Shown here piece after piece: positions 16,783-25,474 of a DNA stretch of 64,000 nt. A model generated the notes under the pieces. It had not been told where the DNA came from. It was given only the letters and a program-made list of their open reading frames with translations, and made no database searches. Each line of letters begins with the position of its first letter. Position 1 is the stretch's first letter. Position numbers and translations under genes: made by a program. The stretch lies in the NCBI RefSeq assembly GCF_009498035.1, contig NZ_CP034550.1:3348001-3412000 (forward strand), read 5' to 3'. Origin of the DNA: Saccharothrix syringae (GTDB taxonomy: Bacteria > Actinomycetota > Actinomycetes > Mycobacteriales > Pseudonocardiaceae).

Positions 16783-17753
16783 GGGTCGCGGGCGCCGTCA
16801 CCCTGGCCGGCTGCGCGCTGTGGTTGCCCGAGGAGTGCTACACCGCGCGGCAGGCGCAGGCCAACGGCGCCGTGAGCACCGCGGACTCGTCGGGCGAGGG
16901 CATCGACCGGCTCCCCACCGCCGCGGGCACCGCCCCGACCCTCATGGCCGTGCTGGCGGCGCGGCGGGCCCTCGACCAGGCCGGGGTGCGGCCCGACCGG
17001 CTCGCGCTGCTCGCCCACGCCTGGGTCTACGACCAGGGACCGCAGACCTGGACGCCACCGCACCGCGTGGCGCGGGAACTGGGCGCGCTCGACTGCGCGG
17101 CCGTCGGTGTGCGGCAGATGTCCAACGGCGGCGCCTCGGCGTTGCAGGCCGCCGTCGCCCACCTGCTCGCCGAACCCCGGGCCGAAGCGGCGCTGGTCAC
17201 CACCGCGGACGCCTTCACCGACCTGCCCTACGACCGCTGGCGCCCCGTGCCCCCGCTCGGCGACGGCGCCACCGCCGCGGTGCTCACCAGGGGGCCGGGC
17301 CGGCAGGTGGTCGAGGCGATCGCGTCCGCCGGTGACAGCGGGCTCGAACTCTCCTACCCGACCGCGCACCCGTTCGAACCGCTGCCGGGAGGGCACGTGC
17401 GCACCCCCGGCGCGCCCGACCGCGGCGCCCTGCGCCGGATCGCGCGTTGCGTGGGCCGGGCCGTCGACGCCGCGCTGGAGGACGCCGGCCTGGCCCCGGA
17501 CGACCCGAGGATCAGCGCGGTGCTGCCGCCCCGCGTCGGGCGCACGTTGACCGACTACCTGACCGGTGCGGCACTGGCACCGCCACTGCGCGGGAAGACC
17601 GTCGCATCGGGACGGCACACCGGCCACCTCGGCTCCGGCGACCTGCTCGCGAACCTCGCCGAGCACCCGCCACCCGCCGCCGGGGACTTCCACGTGCACA
17701 TCAGCATGGGCGCCGGGTTCACCAGCACCTGCCTGGTCACGCGGGGGACCTGA
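16779..17753 (+). CDS. KAS III-like (FabH/CerJ/DpsC-type) protein with Ser for the active-site Cys
   Basis: A 324-residue thiolase-fold protein. The start GTG 16779 overlaps the P450 stop (GTGA). 'GVRQMSNGGASALQAAVAHLL' split as GVRQMSNGG and ASALQAAV aligns with the active-site strand of KAS III-like acyltransferases, but the nucleophile position (residue 115) is Ser rather than Cys. 'HTGHLGSGDLLANL' near residue 280 provides the His of the catalytic set, and 'HISMGAGFTSTCLV' the C-terminal Gly-rich loop. DpsC, the daunorubicin starter-unit ketosynthase, is an established precedent for Ser in this place. It probably transfers or condenses the ACP-bound acyl product of the operon. The last gene before a hairpin at 17815. 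Confidence 0.75.
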   Translation: MRVAGAVTLAGCALWLPEECYTARQAQANGAVSTADSSGEGIDRLPTAAGTAPTLMAVLAARRALDQAGVRPDRLALLAHAWVYDQGPQTWTPPHRVARELGALDCAAVGVRQMSNGGASALQAAVAHLLAEPRAEAALVTTADAFTDLPYDRWRPVPPLGDGATAAVLTRGPGRQVVEAIASAGDSGLELSYPTAHPFEPLPGGHVRTPGAPDRGALRRIARCVGRAVDAALEDAGLAPDDPRISAVLPPRVGRTLTDYLTGAALAPPLRGKTVASGRHTGHLGSGDLLANLAEHPPPAAGDFHVHISMGAGFTSTCLVTRGT

Positions 17754-17814
17754 GCCCGGCGCGCGGGCCCGCCGGGAACCCGGTCGAGGTGCTCGCTCGA
17801 ACGTTCCGAGGGCC

Positions 17815-17841
17815 CGGATCGGGCTCGGTCGACCCGATCCG
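17815..17841 (+). terminator. Hairpin downstream of the acyl-ligase operon
   Basis: Perfect 9-bp arms CGGATCGGG (17815-17823) and CCCGATCCG (17833-17841), 62 bases after the KAS stop. No T-run; typical of GC-rich actinomycete terminators. The remaining bases up to 18058 hold no gene. Confidence 0.4.
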
Positions 17842-18058
17842 GACCGGGCACGGGTTCCGGCCGGCCCCGCCACGCCGCCCTGGAGGACGGCGGTGCGACC
17901 CGGCGCGAGCAGGCCGGGACCGCCGGAAGAGGTCCGGTCGACCGCCCGCACCACCGGGGAACCGGTCACGCCCCTCGGGGTGTTCTCCGCAGGACGCTCC
18001 GCACCGGTGCGGCACCGGCGCGGAGCGGGGGCGCGAGCCCCGGCGTCGGCGACCGGTG

Positions 18059-18424
18059 TCAGTAGCGGAAGACCGACCCGTCGGCGCGGACGTGGAAGAC
18101 CTCGTTGGCCAGCCGGGTGGTGTACGAGCTGCGCACGGTGTTCCGGACGGGGTTGGAGCCGGGCTTCGGGGACACCTCGATGACGACCTGCTCGTTGCCG
18201 TAGTGCGTGATCGAGGTGCACTGGTTGTAGCCGACCGTGGTGCTGGAGACGAACCGCTGCGGGAAGGTCGCCCTGGCGACCAGTGAGGTGGAGTAGTCGC
18301 ACAGGGTGAGCTGGTACGCGGCGGCGGCCGAGGCGGTGCCGGCGATGCCCAGCACCCCCAGGACGATCAGGGCGGTGGTCAGCAGCGGGACGGTGATGCG
18401 GCGCAGGGCCGAGGTCGGGGCCAC
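18059..18424 (-). CDS. Small secreted protein of unknown function
   Basis: A 121-residue protein starting at GTG 18424, preceded by GGAGGA. Residues 1-35 are a signal peptide ('LLTTALIVLGVLGIAGTASA'). The mature ~85 residues contain two Cys ('YQLTLCDYS' and 'VGYNQCTSITHYG') and 'NEQVVIEVSP', then a C-terminal beta-rich end. The same pattern (YxFxLC...QC...H.G.E.VVI) is found in the ruined gene at 19521-19821, so the two are paralogues flanking the SDR gene. No known family recognised; probably a disulfide-stabilised extracellular domain. Confidence 0.65.
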   Translation of the reverse strand: MAPTSALRRITVPLLTTALIVLGVLGIAGTASAAAAYQLTLCDYSTSLVARATFPQRFVSSTTVGYNQCTSITHYGNEQVVIEVSPKPGSNPVRNTVRSSYTTRLANEVFHVRADGSVFRY

Positions 18425-18650
18425 GGTGTTCCTCCATGGTGGTCGGTGTGCTCAGCGTGCAGTCTGGGAGGTTGACGGGCCGTCCGCGCCGGGTCGCCGG
18501 GCCGCTGTGCGCACACGGGAAAGCCGCCGTGCCCGGACCGCTCGACCTCGTTTCCCGGTCGGGCACGCCGACCGGGCGCGGCGGGTGTCGCCGGGACGCG
18601 CCGGGGTTAGCGTGCGGCCACCAATCCCGACCAGGCGAGGGGCCGAGCCC

Positions 18651-19454
18651 ATGTCCTACGACTTCAGCGGCATGACGTTCGTGATCACGGGTGGCTCGCG
18701 GGGCATCGGGGCGAGCACGGCGCGCGCCGCCGCCCGGTACGGCGCGAACGTCGTCGTGTCCGGCACGCGGGAGGCGACGGGCGAGGCCGTCGTGGCGGAC
18801 GTCCTCGCGGCCGGCGGCGAGGCCACGTTCGTGGCCTGCGACGTGCGCGACGAGGACCAGGTGCGGGGGTTGATGGCCCGCGCGGTCGAGGTGTACGGCG
18901 GCATCGACGTGCTGCACAACAACGCGGGCGTCAACGAGACCGCGCTGACCCCGAGGGTGTCGCTGGAGGACCTGACCGCCGAGACGTTCGACCACGTGCT
19001 GGCGGTCAACGTGCGCGGCGCGTTCCTGTGCGCCAAGTACGCCCTGCCGCACCTCAAGGCCAGCACCCGCCACCCGTCGATCATCAACACCGGCTCGACC
19101 GGGTCGTTCCTGGCCTTCCCCGGCTGCATCGCCTACGGCGTCAGCAAGGGCGGCATCAGCCTGCTCACCAAGAACCTGGCCCTGGACCTCGCACCGCACG
19201 GCATCCGCGTCAACTCCTTCGCGCCCGGCGTCACCGAGACCGAGATGGTCGCCGACTACGTGGCCGCCGCCGCCGATCCCGACGCGCTGATGCGGGCGAT
19301 GACCGGCGCCCACCTCGTGCCCCGGCTCGGGCGGCCCGAGGAGATCGCCGAGCTGGTGTGCTTCCTGGCCAGCGACAAGGCCCTGTTCGTCAACGGCGCG
19401 GAGTGGCCGATCGACGGCGGCACGCTGGCCTGGCGCGGCACTGCCGAGCGATGA
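18651..19454 (+). CDS. Short-chain dehydrogenase/reductase (classical SDR)
   Basis: A 267-residue NAD(P)-binding oxidoreductase starting at ATG 18651 with GAGGGG upstream. It has the cofactor motif 'TGGSRGIGAS' at residues ~13-22, 'HNNAG', the catalytic Ser ('NTGSTGSF'), and 'YGVSKGG' as the YxxxK site, followed by 'GIRVNSFAPGVTETEM' and the C-terminal 'DGGT'. It resembles 3-oxoacyl-ACP reductase/glucose dehydrogenase-type SDRs; the substrate is unknown. It is a single gene flanked by the two paralogous secreted-protein genes on the opposite strand. Confidence 0.8.
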   Translation: MSYDFSGMTFVITGGSRGIGASTARAAARYGANVVVSGTREATGEAVVADVLAAGGEATFVACDVRDEDQVRGLMARAVEVYGGIDVLHNNAGVNETALTPRVSLEDLTAETFDHVLAVNVRGAFLCAKYALPHLKASTRHPSIINTGSTGSFLAFPGCIAYGVSKGGISLLTKNLALDLAPHGIRVNSFAPGVTETEMVADYVAAAADPDALMRAMTGAHLVPRLGRPEEIAELVCFLASDKALFVNGAEWPIDGGTLAWRGTAER

Positions 19455-19520
19455 CCACCCGTTCCGCCGACCGGGGACGGGGGCCCGCATCGCCGCGGAC
19501 CCGCACCGCGCCTGCGGCGG

Positions 19521-19821
19521 TCAGCTCGCGCCGTACGCCCGCACGACGGGGTAGCCCAGGTCGTCGAAGACGTAGGTGTAGACGTTCTGGTACTCCGCGG
19601 TGAGCTCCTTCGCCATCATGGTGCCGCCGCGCTGGTCGGGGTTGCCGAAGATGACGACCCTCTCGCCGCCCCGATGGGTCCCGGTGACGCACTGACCGGC
19701 CGTAGAAGGCGGCGTAGAAGTTGTACTCGTCGGCGGGGTTGCAGAGCTGGAAGGTGTACGTCGACGCCGCCGCGGTCAGGGCGACCGGAGACTTGCGGAG
19801 GACGGGGGTGAGGCGCAGGAT
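19521..19821 (-). pseudogene. Broken paralogue of the small secreted protein at 18059
   Basis: Read on the minus strand, a good AGGAGGAG ribosome site is followed by ATC (19821) where a start codon should be. The signal peptide has lost its hydrophobic core ('LRKSPVALTAAAS'), then 'YTFQLCNPADEYNFYAAFYG' leads into a one-base frameshift near 19700. In the shifted frame the sequence continues 'GQCVTGTHRGGERVVIFG' and ends 'YVFDDLGYPVVRAYGAS' before the stop at 19521. The match in order of motifs to the 18059 gene shows common origin. Lost start, lost signal and frameshift make it a pseudogene. Confidence 0.65.
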
Positions 19822-19979
19822 GCTCCTCCTGCGCGTTCTCGGACGGTTCGCGGCGAAGTCCGGGTGATCGGCGGACGGCGCCGGGACGACCCGCCCCGCG
19901 CCCTGCCCCAACGGGAACCGGCTGCTGCCCGAAGCCGCGTCGTCGCCCCCCGGTCCGAAGTGGACCGTAAGTCGGCCAC

Positions 19980-20478
19980 GCGCTGTGGGCCTCCGGGACG
20001 AACGGCACGCCCGTGCGGCGGCTCGTCGTGCGCGACGACGGCGACGTGGTGCTGCTCGACGTCGACGGCGCCGAGCGCTGGAGCACCGGGCCCGCGCGCG
20101 GACGTGCCCCGGACGCCCGCCCAGTGGCGCGCCTTCCCGAGCTCCTACAGCGCCGACTACCGGCGCGTCGCCGACGAGGACGACCTGGAGCAGGTCGAGT
20201 CCGGCCGGCTGGGCTTCGCGGGAGCGGACGAGAACACCCTCCTGGCCCTGGAGGAGCGCCTGGGCCGTCGGCCGGCTACCGGGCGTTCCTGCGGGTGTCG
20301 GACGGGTGGACCGACCCCGGCCCGTTCACGTACTCGACCCACACCACTGCGACGGTCGGGTGGGTGGGTGGCCGACGTGAACCCGGCCCTCGCCGAGGTG
20401 TTCCCCGAGGGCGAGACCTTCGAGTACCTGCGCACCTACGCCGGGCGGCCCGTGCGACCGGCGGAACCGACCGGCTGA
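19980..20478 (+). pseudogene. B-lectin/SUKH (SMI1-KNR4) immunity-like gene, broken by frameshifts
   Basis: Coding-like pieces alternate between two frames. First comes 'RRLVVRDDGDVVLLDVDGAE', a B-lectin repeat. Then 'QWRAFPSSYSADYRRVADED' and 'LGFAGADENTLLALEERLG' in another frame, then back to 'GYRAFLRVSDGWTDPGPFTY', and finally 'VNPALAEVFPEGETFEYLRT'. The last three parts follow the SUKH pattern, in which an acidic helix and RLG..LP..YR.FL..SDGW recur; SUKH proteins are common immunity partners of polymorphic toxins. At least three frameshifts are needed. The lectin-plus-immunity fusion parallels the lectin-DUF6461 protein at the left edge. Confidence 0.6.
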
Positions 20479-20509
20479 CCGGGGTTCGTCCGGCAGCGGC
20501 GTGGTCGCC

Positions 20510-22240
20510 TCACCCGAGCCGGTTCCAGCGGACGGCCGCCTGGCGCACCAGCACCGCGGTGGGATCGGTGCTCCCGGGTGCCGCTGCGTCCGGCCGGTGC
20601 GTCGCCGGGAAGCCCGCGTGCGACCGCACCGGGTCGCGCAGCCAACCGATCCCGGCGGCCGCCGCGTCCAGCACCGGTCCGGTGCCCGGCGCCTCCGCCA
20701 GGGCGAGCAGTGCCACCGCGGTGCTCAGGGGGTCGGCGGCCCGGCCACCCGCACGGGCCCAGCCCCCGTCCGGGAGCTGCGCGGCCAGCACGTGCCGGGC
20801 GCCGAGTTCCACGGGAGGGGCCCAACGACCGCGCAGCGCCCCGATGACCCTCATGCACGCACGGGTGCCGTGGAGCGTGCCGGGCCACCGCCCGGACACC
20901 CAGCCGCCGTCCGGCGACTGGGCCGAGCACAAGCGGTCCAGCACCCGCTCGACGGGCAGGTCCGCGCCGAACTCCAGGCCGGCGTGCAGGAGGTTGGCCA
21001 GTGCTCCGGGATCGGTCGCGCCGCTCCCGCGAGGACTGCCGTTCGTCGGGAACGCCCACCGCAGCGCTCCCTCGACCTCCTCGCGGAGGGCGTGCGCGCG
21101 GCCCGTGCCGACCAGCAGCCTCAGGACCTCCGCGAGGACGTCGACATCACACGAGTCGTCGGGCAGGTCGGGGACGTCGGGCAGGCAAGCCCACAGCACC
21201 CGCCCGGGGCGACGACCGGCCAGCAGGCGCTCGACTTCGCGGTCCGGGTACCCGTCCGGCCCGCCGCCGGCGACCGGGTGGCCGACCTCGACCAGCGCGT
21301 TCGCCACCAGGAGGCGGGCGAGGAGATCACCGTCCCCCCGGGGCGGGACCGCCGACCGCTCGTGTTCCGACGGGGTGCGCGGACCGGCGTGGACGAGAAC
21401 CCGCCGAGGACCGCTCGGGAAGGGAACCGTGACTACGTGACCCTCAGGAAAGGCGTCTCGTGGGGCGGTTCCGGGGAGAAGCCCGCGCCGCATCGTGATT
21501 TCACGCCCCACCAGGTCCACGTGGGCCAGCCACGCACCGACCGGCAGCCCGTCGGCGGCGACACCGGCCGCCGCGACCGCCGCCGAAGCGCGGTCGAGCG
21601 CCTCGGCGGCGACCCCGTCCAGGTGCAGGGCGCGCCCGAGCCGATCCACCTCGGCGGCCGACCGGCAGCTCGACGGCCACCCGCCCAGCCCGGCGAACCG
21701 CGCTGCCAGCGCCAGGACCGGCGACGGCTCGCCGGTCAGGGCGTCCTCGCGCCAGCGGGTTACCCCGTTCACCAGGGACTCGGCCACCACCAGGTGCTCA
21801 ACCGACCGCGCCAGCCGGTCCGCGGTCCCGGCCGCGCCACCGAGCCGACCCATCGCCACCAGCAGCACACGGGCGAAGGCCACCCTCAGCCGCGCCGGCA
21901 GCGGTACGTCGTCAGCGGCCGCGCACTCCGGTGAGCCGGCCCGGTGGTGCCCAGGGGTGCCGGGTGCCACCGGGCACCACACCGGGTTGGCGCGCAATGC
22001 TTCCCGCACGCCGAGGGGGACGGGCAGCAGGCCCACCGCGACCCGGTAGCCCTCCACTGCGGCTGGCGCTCCTCGCAGGACGGACGAGGCGAACGCGGTG
22101 GCGGCGGTCGAGAGCCCTGCCAGCTCGTCGGAACCCACACCGGGGAATGCGGGCGCGAACCCGCGGACGTCGACCTCCGGCATGGGCACCGGGTCGGGGA
22201 ATGATCCCGCGGAACCGCCGGCACAGGTTGTCCCGTCCAC
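20510..22240 (-). CDS. Squalene/terpene-cyclase-like repeat protein (large)
   Basis: A 576-residue protein starting at GTG 22240 with GGGAGG upstream. The C-terminal third contains two QxxxDGGW-type repeats of the alpha-barrel of class II terpene cyclases and prenyltransferases: 'CSAQSPDGGWVSGRWPG' and 'LAAQLPDGGWARAGG'. Where class II cyclases carry DxDD, this protein has 'SCDVDVLAEVL', so the final Asp of the motif is lost. The N-terminal ~300 residues include 'HLVVAESLVNGVTRWREDAL', helical and not clearly assigned. It may be a cyclase-like protein of terpene metabolism or a non-catalytic relative. Compare the DxDD-bearing homologue at 56405. Confidence 0.6.
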   Translation of the reverse strand: MDGTTCAGGSAGSFPDPVPMPEVDVRGFAPAFPGVGSDELAGLSTAATAFASSVLRGAPAAVEGYRVAVGLLPVPLGVREALRANPVWCPVAPGTPGHHRAGSPECAAADDVPLPARLRVAFARVLLVAMGRLGGAAGTADRLARSVEHLVVAESLVNGVTRWREDALTGEPSPVLALAARFAGLGGWPSSCRSAAEVDRLGRALHLDGVAAEALDRASAAVAAAGVAADGLPVGAWLAHVDLVGREITMRRGLLPGTAPRDAFPEGHVVTVPFPSGPRRVLVHAGPRTPSEHERSAVPPRGDGDLLARLLVANALVEVGHPVAGGGPDGYPDREVERLLAGRRPGRVLWACLPDVPDLPDDSCDVDVLAEVLRLLVGTGRAHALREEVEGALRWAFPTNGSPRGSGATDPGALANLLHAGLEFGADLPVERVLDRLCSAQSPDGGWVSGRWPGTLHGTRACMRVIGALRGRWAPPVELGARHVLAAQLPDGGWARAGGRAADPLSTAVALLALAEAPGTGPVLDAAAAGIGWLRDPVRSHAGFPATHRPDAAAPGSTDPTAVLVRQAAVRWNRLG

Positions 22241-22623
22241 CGCTCACCAGCCTCCCTCGCCGGGGATGACCAGGCGCATGGGAAGGATAAACGCGCTACA
22301 ACCCGCGCGGCGAGGCTGTGGACCCATTGTGCGCGAAGGAAAATCACGCGGTGCCCGATCAGGCAGCCGAGGAACGGGCTCGCCGGTGGTTTCCGCCCCG
22401 GGCGATGCGGGTCGGGTCGGACGGCGTGCACCACGTGAAGTCGGGGCACACCCCCTTGCGCGTTGAGGCAGAGCGGTCGATGGCGGTCTTCGCGCGGTCA
22501 CCACTGATGATCCAGACTTCGGGGCGGTTCGGGTGGGCCTCCGGCGGTTCCCGGTGTCCGGTGCCGTCCGTTCCGCCCGACGTGGCGCCGGCCTCGTCAA
22601 CCACTGACCAATGAGAAGGTGTC
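22241..22623. other. Intergenic region, no gene seen
   Basis: About 380 bases between divergent genes. A 98-codon open frame (22318-22614, plus) lacks codon bias and ribosome site. The region must hold promoters for both neighbours; none can be pinned down. Confidence 0.35.
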
Positions 22624-23100
22624 ATGCGTTTTCTCCGTATCACCACGTTGATCGGCGTCATCGCCGTCGCTGTCGGGTTGCTGTCGGCGCCGGCGCAGGC
22701 CGCGACCGTCACCCTGTACGGCACCCTCCAGAACAAGCAGACCGGTTTCTGCCTGGACTCCAACGCGCAGGGGAAGGTCTACACGTCGACGTGCGCCTCG
22801 GCCAACAGGTACCAGCAGTGGGTGTTCACCTTCGACGAGGCAGTGGGCACGCACACGATCAGGAACGTGGCGACCGGCAGGTGCCTCGCCGTGGGCATCG
22901 TCGAGAACCCCTTCGTCGCGACCACCTCCTGCGGTACCGGGAAGGACTCACCCATGGAGTGGGTCAAGTCGGGTGACCGACGGGTCAACAAGCTCTTCGG
23001 AGTCTGCCTGGACTCCAACAGCGCCAAGGAGATCTACCCGCTGCAGTGCAACGGCGGCAACTACCAGAACTGGCAGCTCAACAAGCTCTTCGGAGGGTGA
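22624..23100 (+). CDS. Secreted ricin-type beta-trefoil lectin-like protein
   Basis: A 158-residue protein with ATG 22624 behind GAGAAGG. A Sec signal ('ITTLIGVIAVAVGLLSAPAQA') is followed by a single beta-trefoil-like domain with 'TGFCLDSNAQGKVYTSTC', 'YQQWVF', 'TGRCLAVG', 'GVCLDSNSAKEIYPLQC' and 'YQNWQLN', i.e. the CLD.....C and QxW repeats of RICIN domains. It is likely exported and may bind sugars. It is a stand-alone gene, similar in kind but not close in sequence to the one at 6318. The decayed operon copy begins 80 bases downstream. Confidence 0.75.
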   Translation: MRFLRITTLIGVIAVAVGLLSAPAQAATVTLYGTLQNKQTGFCLDSNAQGKVYTSTCASANRYQQWVFTFDEAVGTHTIRNVATGRCLAVGIVENPFVATTSCGTGKDSPMEWVKSGDRRVNKLFGVCLDSNSAKEIYPLQCNGGNYQNWQLNKLFGG

Positions 23101-23179
23101 GTCACGCGGTACCACGCCACCGCTGTTCCGCTGTGGAAGTCGCGCGCACTACGGCCACGAGGCCGGCGCCGGCCGATGC

Positions 23180-23536
23180 GTCACCATGTTGACAGTGACG
23201 AGGAAGACTCTCCAGATTCTGTCACTGTCTGAATGGTTGCTTGTTCGGGGAAGTGCGAGCGGGTTCCGTGACCATCGACGAGTACCTGTACTTCACCGGC
23301 CTCGGAGCGCGCAATTGACCAACGCCGGTGTGCTGCGACCCGCTGTTCGACGACGTGCTGCCCGCCTGGGTCGCCGACATGGACCTCCCCGTGCCGCCGG
23401 TGGTGGCGGACGCCCTCGCGCACGCGGTGCGCACCGGCGGCCCGGGCTACCCCGACCGGCCCGGCGGCAACCCGCTGCGCGCCGCGTTCACCGAGCGCAT
23501 GGCCCGGCGCTACGGCTGGGAGGTCGCGGCGAACGA
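23180..23536 (+). pseudogene. Decayed second copy of the DinB-MalY operon with its promoter/operator
   Basis: Bases 23180-23250 match the promoter region 8821-8890: GTCACC..TTGACA..GTGAC, CAGATT, and a second operator at 23221-23240 with the same spacing. Then GTG ACC ATC (start near 23269) encodes 'MTIDEYLYFTGLGARN' and stops, a remnant of the DinB-like N terminus. Next comes 'CDPLFDDVLPAWVADMDLPV' and further sequence through 'RRYGWEVAANEG', homologous to residues ~3-95 of the MalY-type enzyme with an internal deletion of about 19 codons. The homology ends abruptly at about 23536, where Rhs sequence begins. Confidence 0.75.
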
Positions 23537-25428
23537 GGGTCAACCCGGACGGCAAGGAGTCGAAGTACCTCTACGACGCCGACGGCTCGCGGTTGATCAG
23601 TCGCGAACCGTCCGCGACGACGCTGTACGTGTTCGGCCAGGAGATCCGCCTGGAAACCGGCACCAGCATCCCGTCGTGGACCCGCTGGTACTCCCACGGC
23701 GACCAGACCGTGGCGGTGCGCAACAGCGTGACGGGCCTGAAGTGGCTGATCCCGGACCACCAGGGCACCAACCAGATCACCGTCGCCAAGGACGCCAACC
23801 TCACCGTCACCCAACGCCGCCAGACCCCCTACGGCGCCAACCGCGGCACCGCACCCCCGTCATGGCCCGACCGCCTCGGGTTCGTCGGCGGTCGCAACGA
23901 CGAGTCGGGCCTGACCCAGGTCGGCGCACGCCTGTACGACAACGCCTCGGGCCGGTTCCTCTCCGCCGACCCGGTCATCGACAACAACGACCCGCAGCAG
24001 CTCAACGGCTACGCCTACGCCAACAACAGCCCGGTCACCTTCAGCGACCCCACCGGCCTGATCCGCGACTGCGGCCCCGACGGCGTGATGTGCGGCCTCG
24101 ACAGGCGCATGTTCAGCGGGGACAAGGACGCGCAGCAGGCTCAACACGAGAAGGAGAAGCGGTCCGTCCAGTCGTACCGGCGGGCGGTTCAGCAGTACAC
24201 CGCCGCCGTCAAGGCCGAGACCGAACAGGCGATGACCCAGCAGGGCGTCAGCTGGGAGGACTACCAAAGAGCCCTGGCCGATGCCCACAAGACCAAGTGG
24301 GATGTGATCAAGGAGGTCGCCTGGGACGTCCTGAAGGAGATCTCGGGCTGGAACGACATCGTCGACTGCTTCACCAAGGGCGACATCTGGGGCTGCGCCG
24401 GACTCGTCGCCGGCCTGGTCCCGTGGGGCAAGGTCGGCAAGATCCTCGAAGCCGGCTGGAACGCCATCAAAGCCGTCGACCGACTCGCCTCCATCGTCAG
24501 CAAGGCCCAGGGCGTGCTGCGCCGCGTCCAGGGCATCGCCGAACAGGCGGCCCGGGCCGTCACCGAGAAGTTCCAGAAGACCTCCTCCGGAGGCGGGAGC
24601 TGTGCTTGGCACAGCTTCGTGGCCGGAACCCGGGTGTTGATGGCTGATGGTTCGACCAAGCCAATCTCGGAAGTGAAGATCGGCGGCGAAGTCAAGGCCA
24701 CCGACCCGGCCACGGGGGAGACCACCAACCGCGAGGTCGTCGGCACCATCGTCCACGACGACGAAGGCGACATGACCAAGCTGACCGTCGCCAGCCAGGA
24801 CGGCGCCACGGGCAGCGTGGACGCCACCTCCTGGCACCCGGTCTGGGTCGACGCCGAAGGCCGCTTCGTCAACATCGGCGACCTCAAGCCCGGCCAGGTC
24901 CTGACCTCGGCCGACGGCACTTCACCGGTCGTCACCGATGTTGACCGCTACACGCACTTCGAGCCGGTCTACGACCTCACGGTCGAAGGCGTCCACACCT
25001 ACTACGTCGTTATCGGTGTGGACGACATGCTCGTGCACAACTGTGGCGACAACATGGACTTCGTCCACGGCACGTCGGCCGCGCACGCGGACAACATCGA
25101 GGCCAACGGCCTCAGTGCCGACGGTGCTCGTGCCGGCTTCCACGGAGGCAGTCTGGGGCAGCCTGGAAAGTTGTTCACTTACCAGGTGCATGGCGCCGGA
25201 GAATCGGAAACCTTGAGCGCTGCGGCTACCTTCGCGCGATCACGAACTCCATCAGGGCAGGACTCGTCAATCCTGATTTTCCGTACGTGCGCTTGCATCT
25301 ACAACCGGTTGACGAACGAAGGGCACATCTCGACTCACGTGACCGATGAGACGACGGGTAGGATTGAACACATCTTCGGCGGTGGTGCGATGCCGCACCT
25401 GGAACTCATCCACCGTAGGACTTTCTAA
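23537..25428 (+). pseudogene. 3' part of an Rhs/YD-repeat polymorphic toxin with Hint domain and putative ADP-ribosyltransferase tip
   Basis: The sequence starts abruptly inside a YD repeat ('KYLYDADGSRLISR') and covers the Rhs core end: 'GLKWLIPDHQGTNQITVAKD', 'GARLYDNASGRFLSADPVID' and 'NGYAYANNSPVTFSDPTGL'. After a helical linker comes a Hint (pretoxin) domain, 'SFVAGTRVLMADGSTKPISE' to 'VDDMLVHNC' (about 24605-25035). The last ~130 residues begin 'MDFVHGTSAAHADNIEANGL', an HGT-type start seen in ADP-ribosyltransferase-like toxins; this assignment is tentative. The N-terminal ~1,000+ residues, including secretion parts, are missing, and no proper start exists, so it is an orphan toxin-tip cassette. 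An immunity candidate follows at 25475. Confidence 0.7.
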
Positions 25429-25474
25429 TCTGTGATCACGGGTAGTAGCTTGACAGGTGCGACGGAGGTGGCCA

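Noticed and set aside
15525..17753. Single 742-residue plus frame covering P450 and KAS region
   Set aside because: Only the last 324 residues are coding-like (the KAS III-like protein). The upstream part is the out-of-frame shadow of the P450; the true start is GTG 16779.
13150..19490. Long minus-strand frames (over 1,100 codons each) across the acyl-ligase operon
   Set aside because: Translations show only mirrored codon bias of the plus-strand FAAL, ACP, P450 and KAS genes; no domain is recognisable.
20479..20509. Possible tRNA or small RNA between convergent genes
   Set aside because: The gap is only about 30 bases; no cloverleaf or stable structure.
22318..22614. 98-codon plus frame before the ricin-like gene
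   Set aside because: No ribosome site, weak codon bias and no motif; treated as intergenic.
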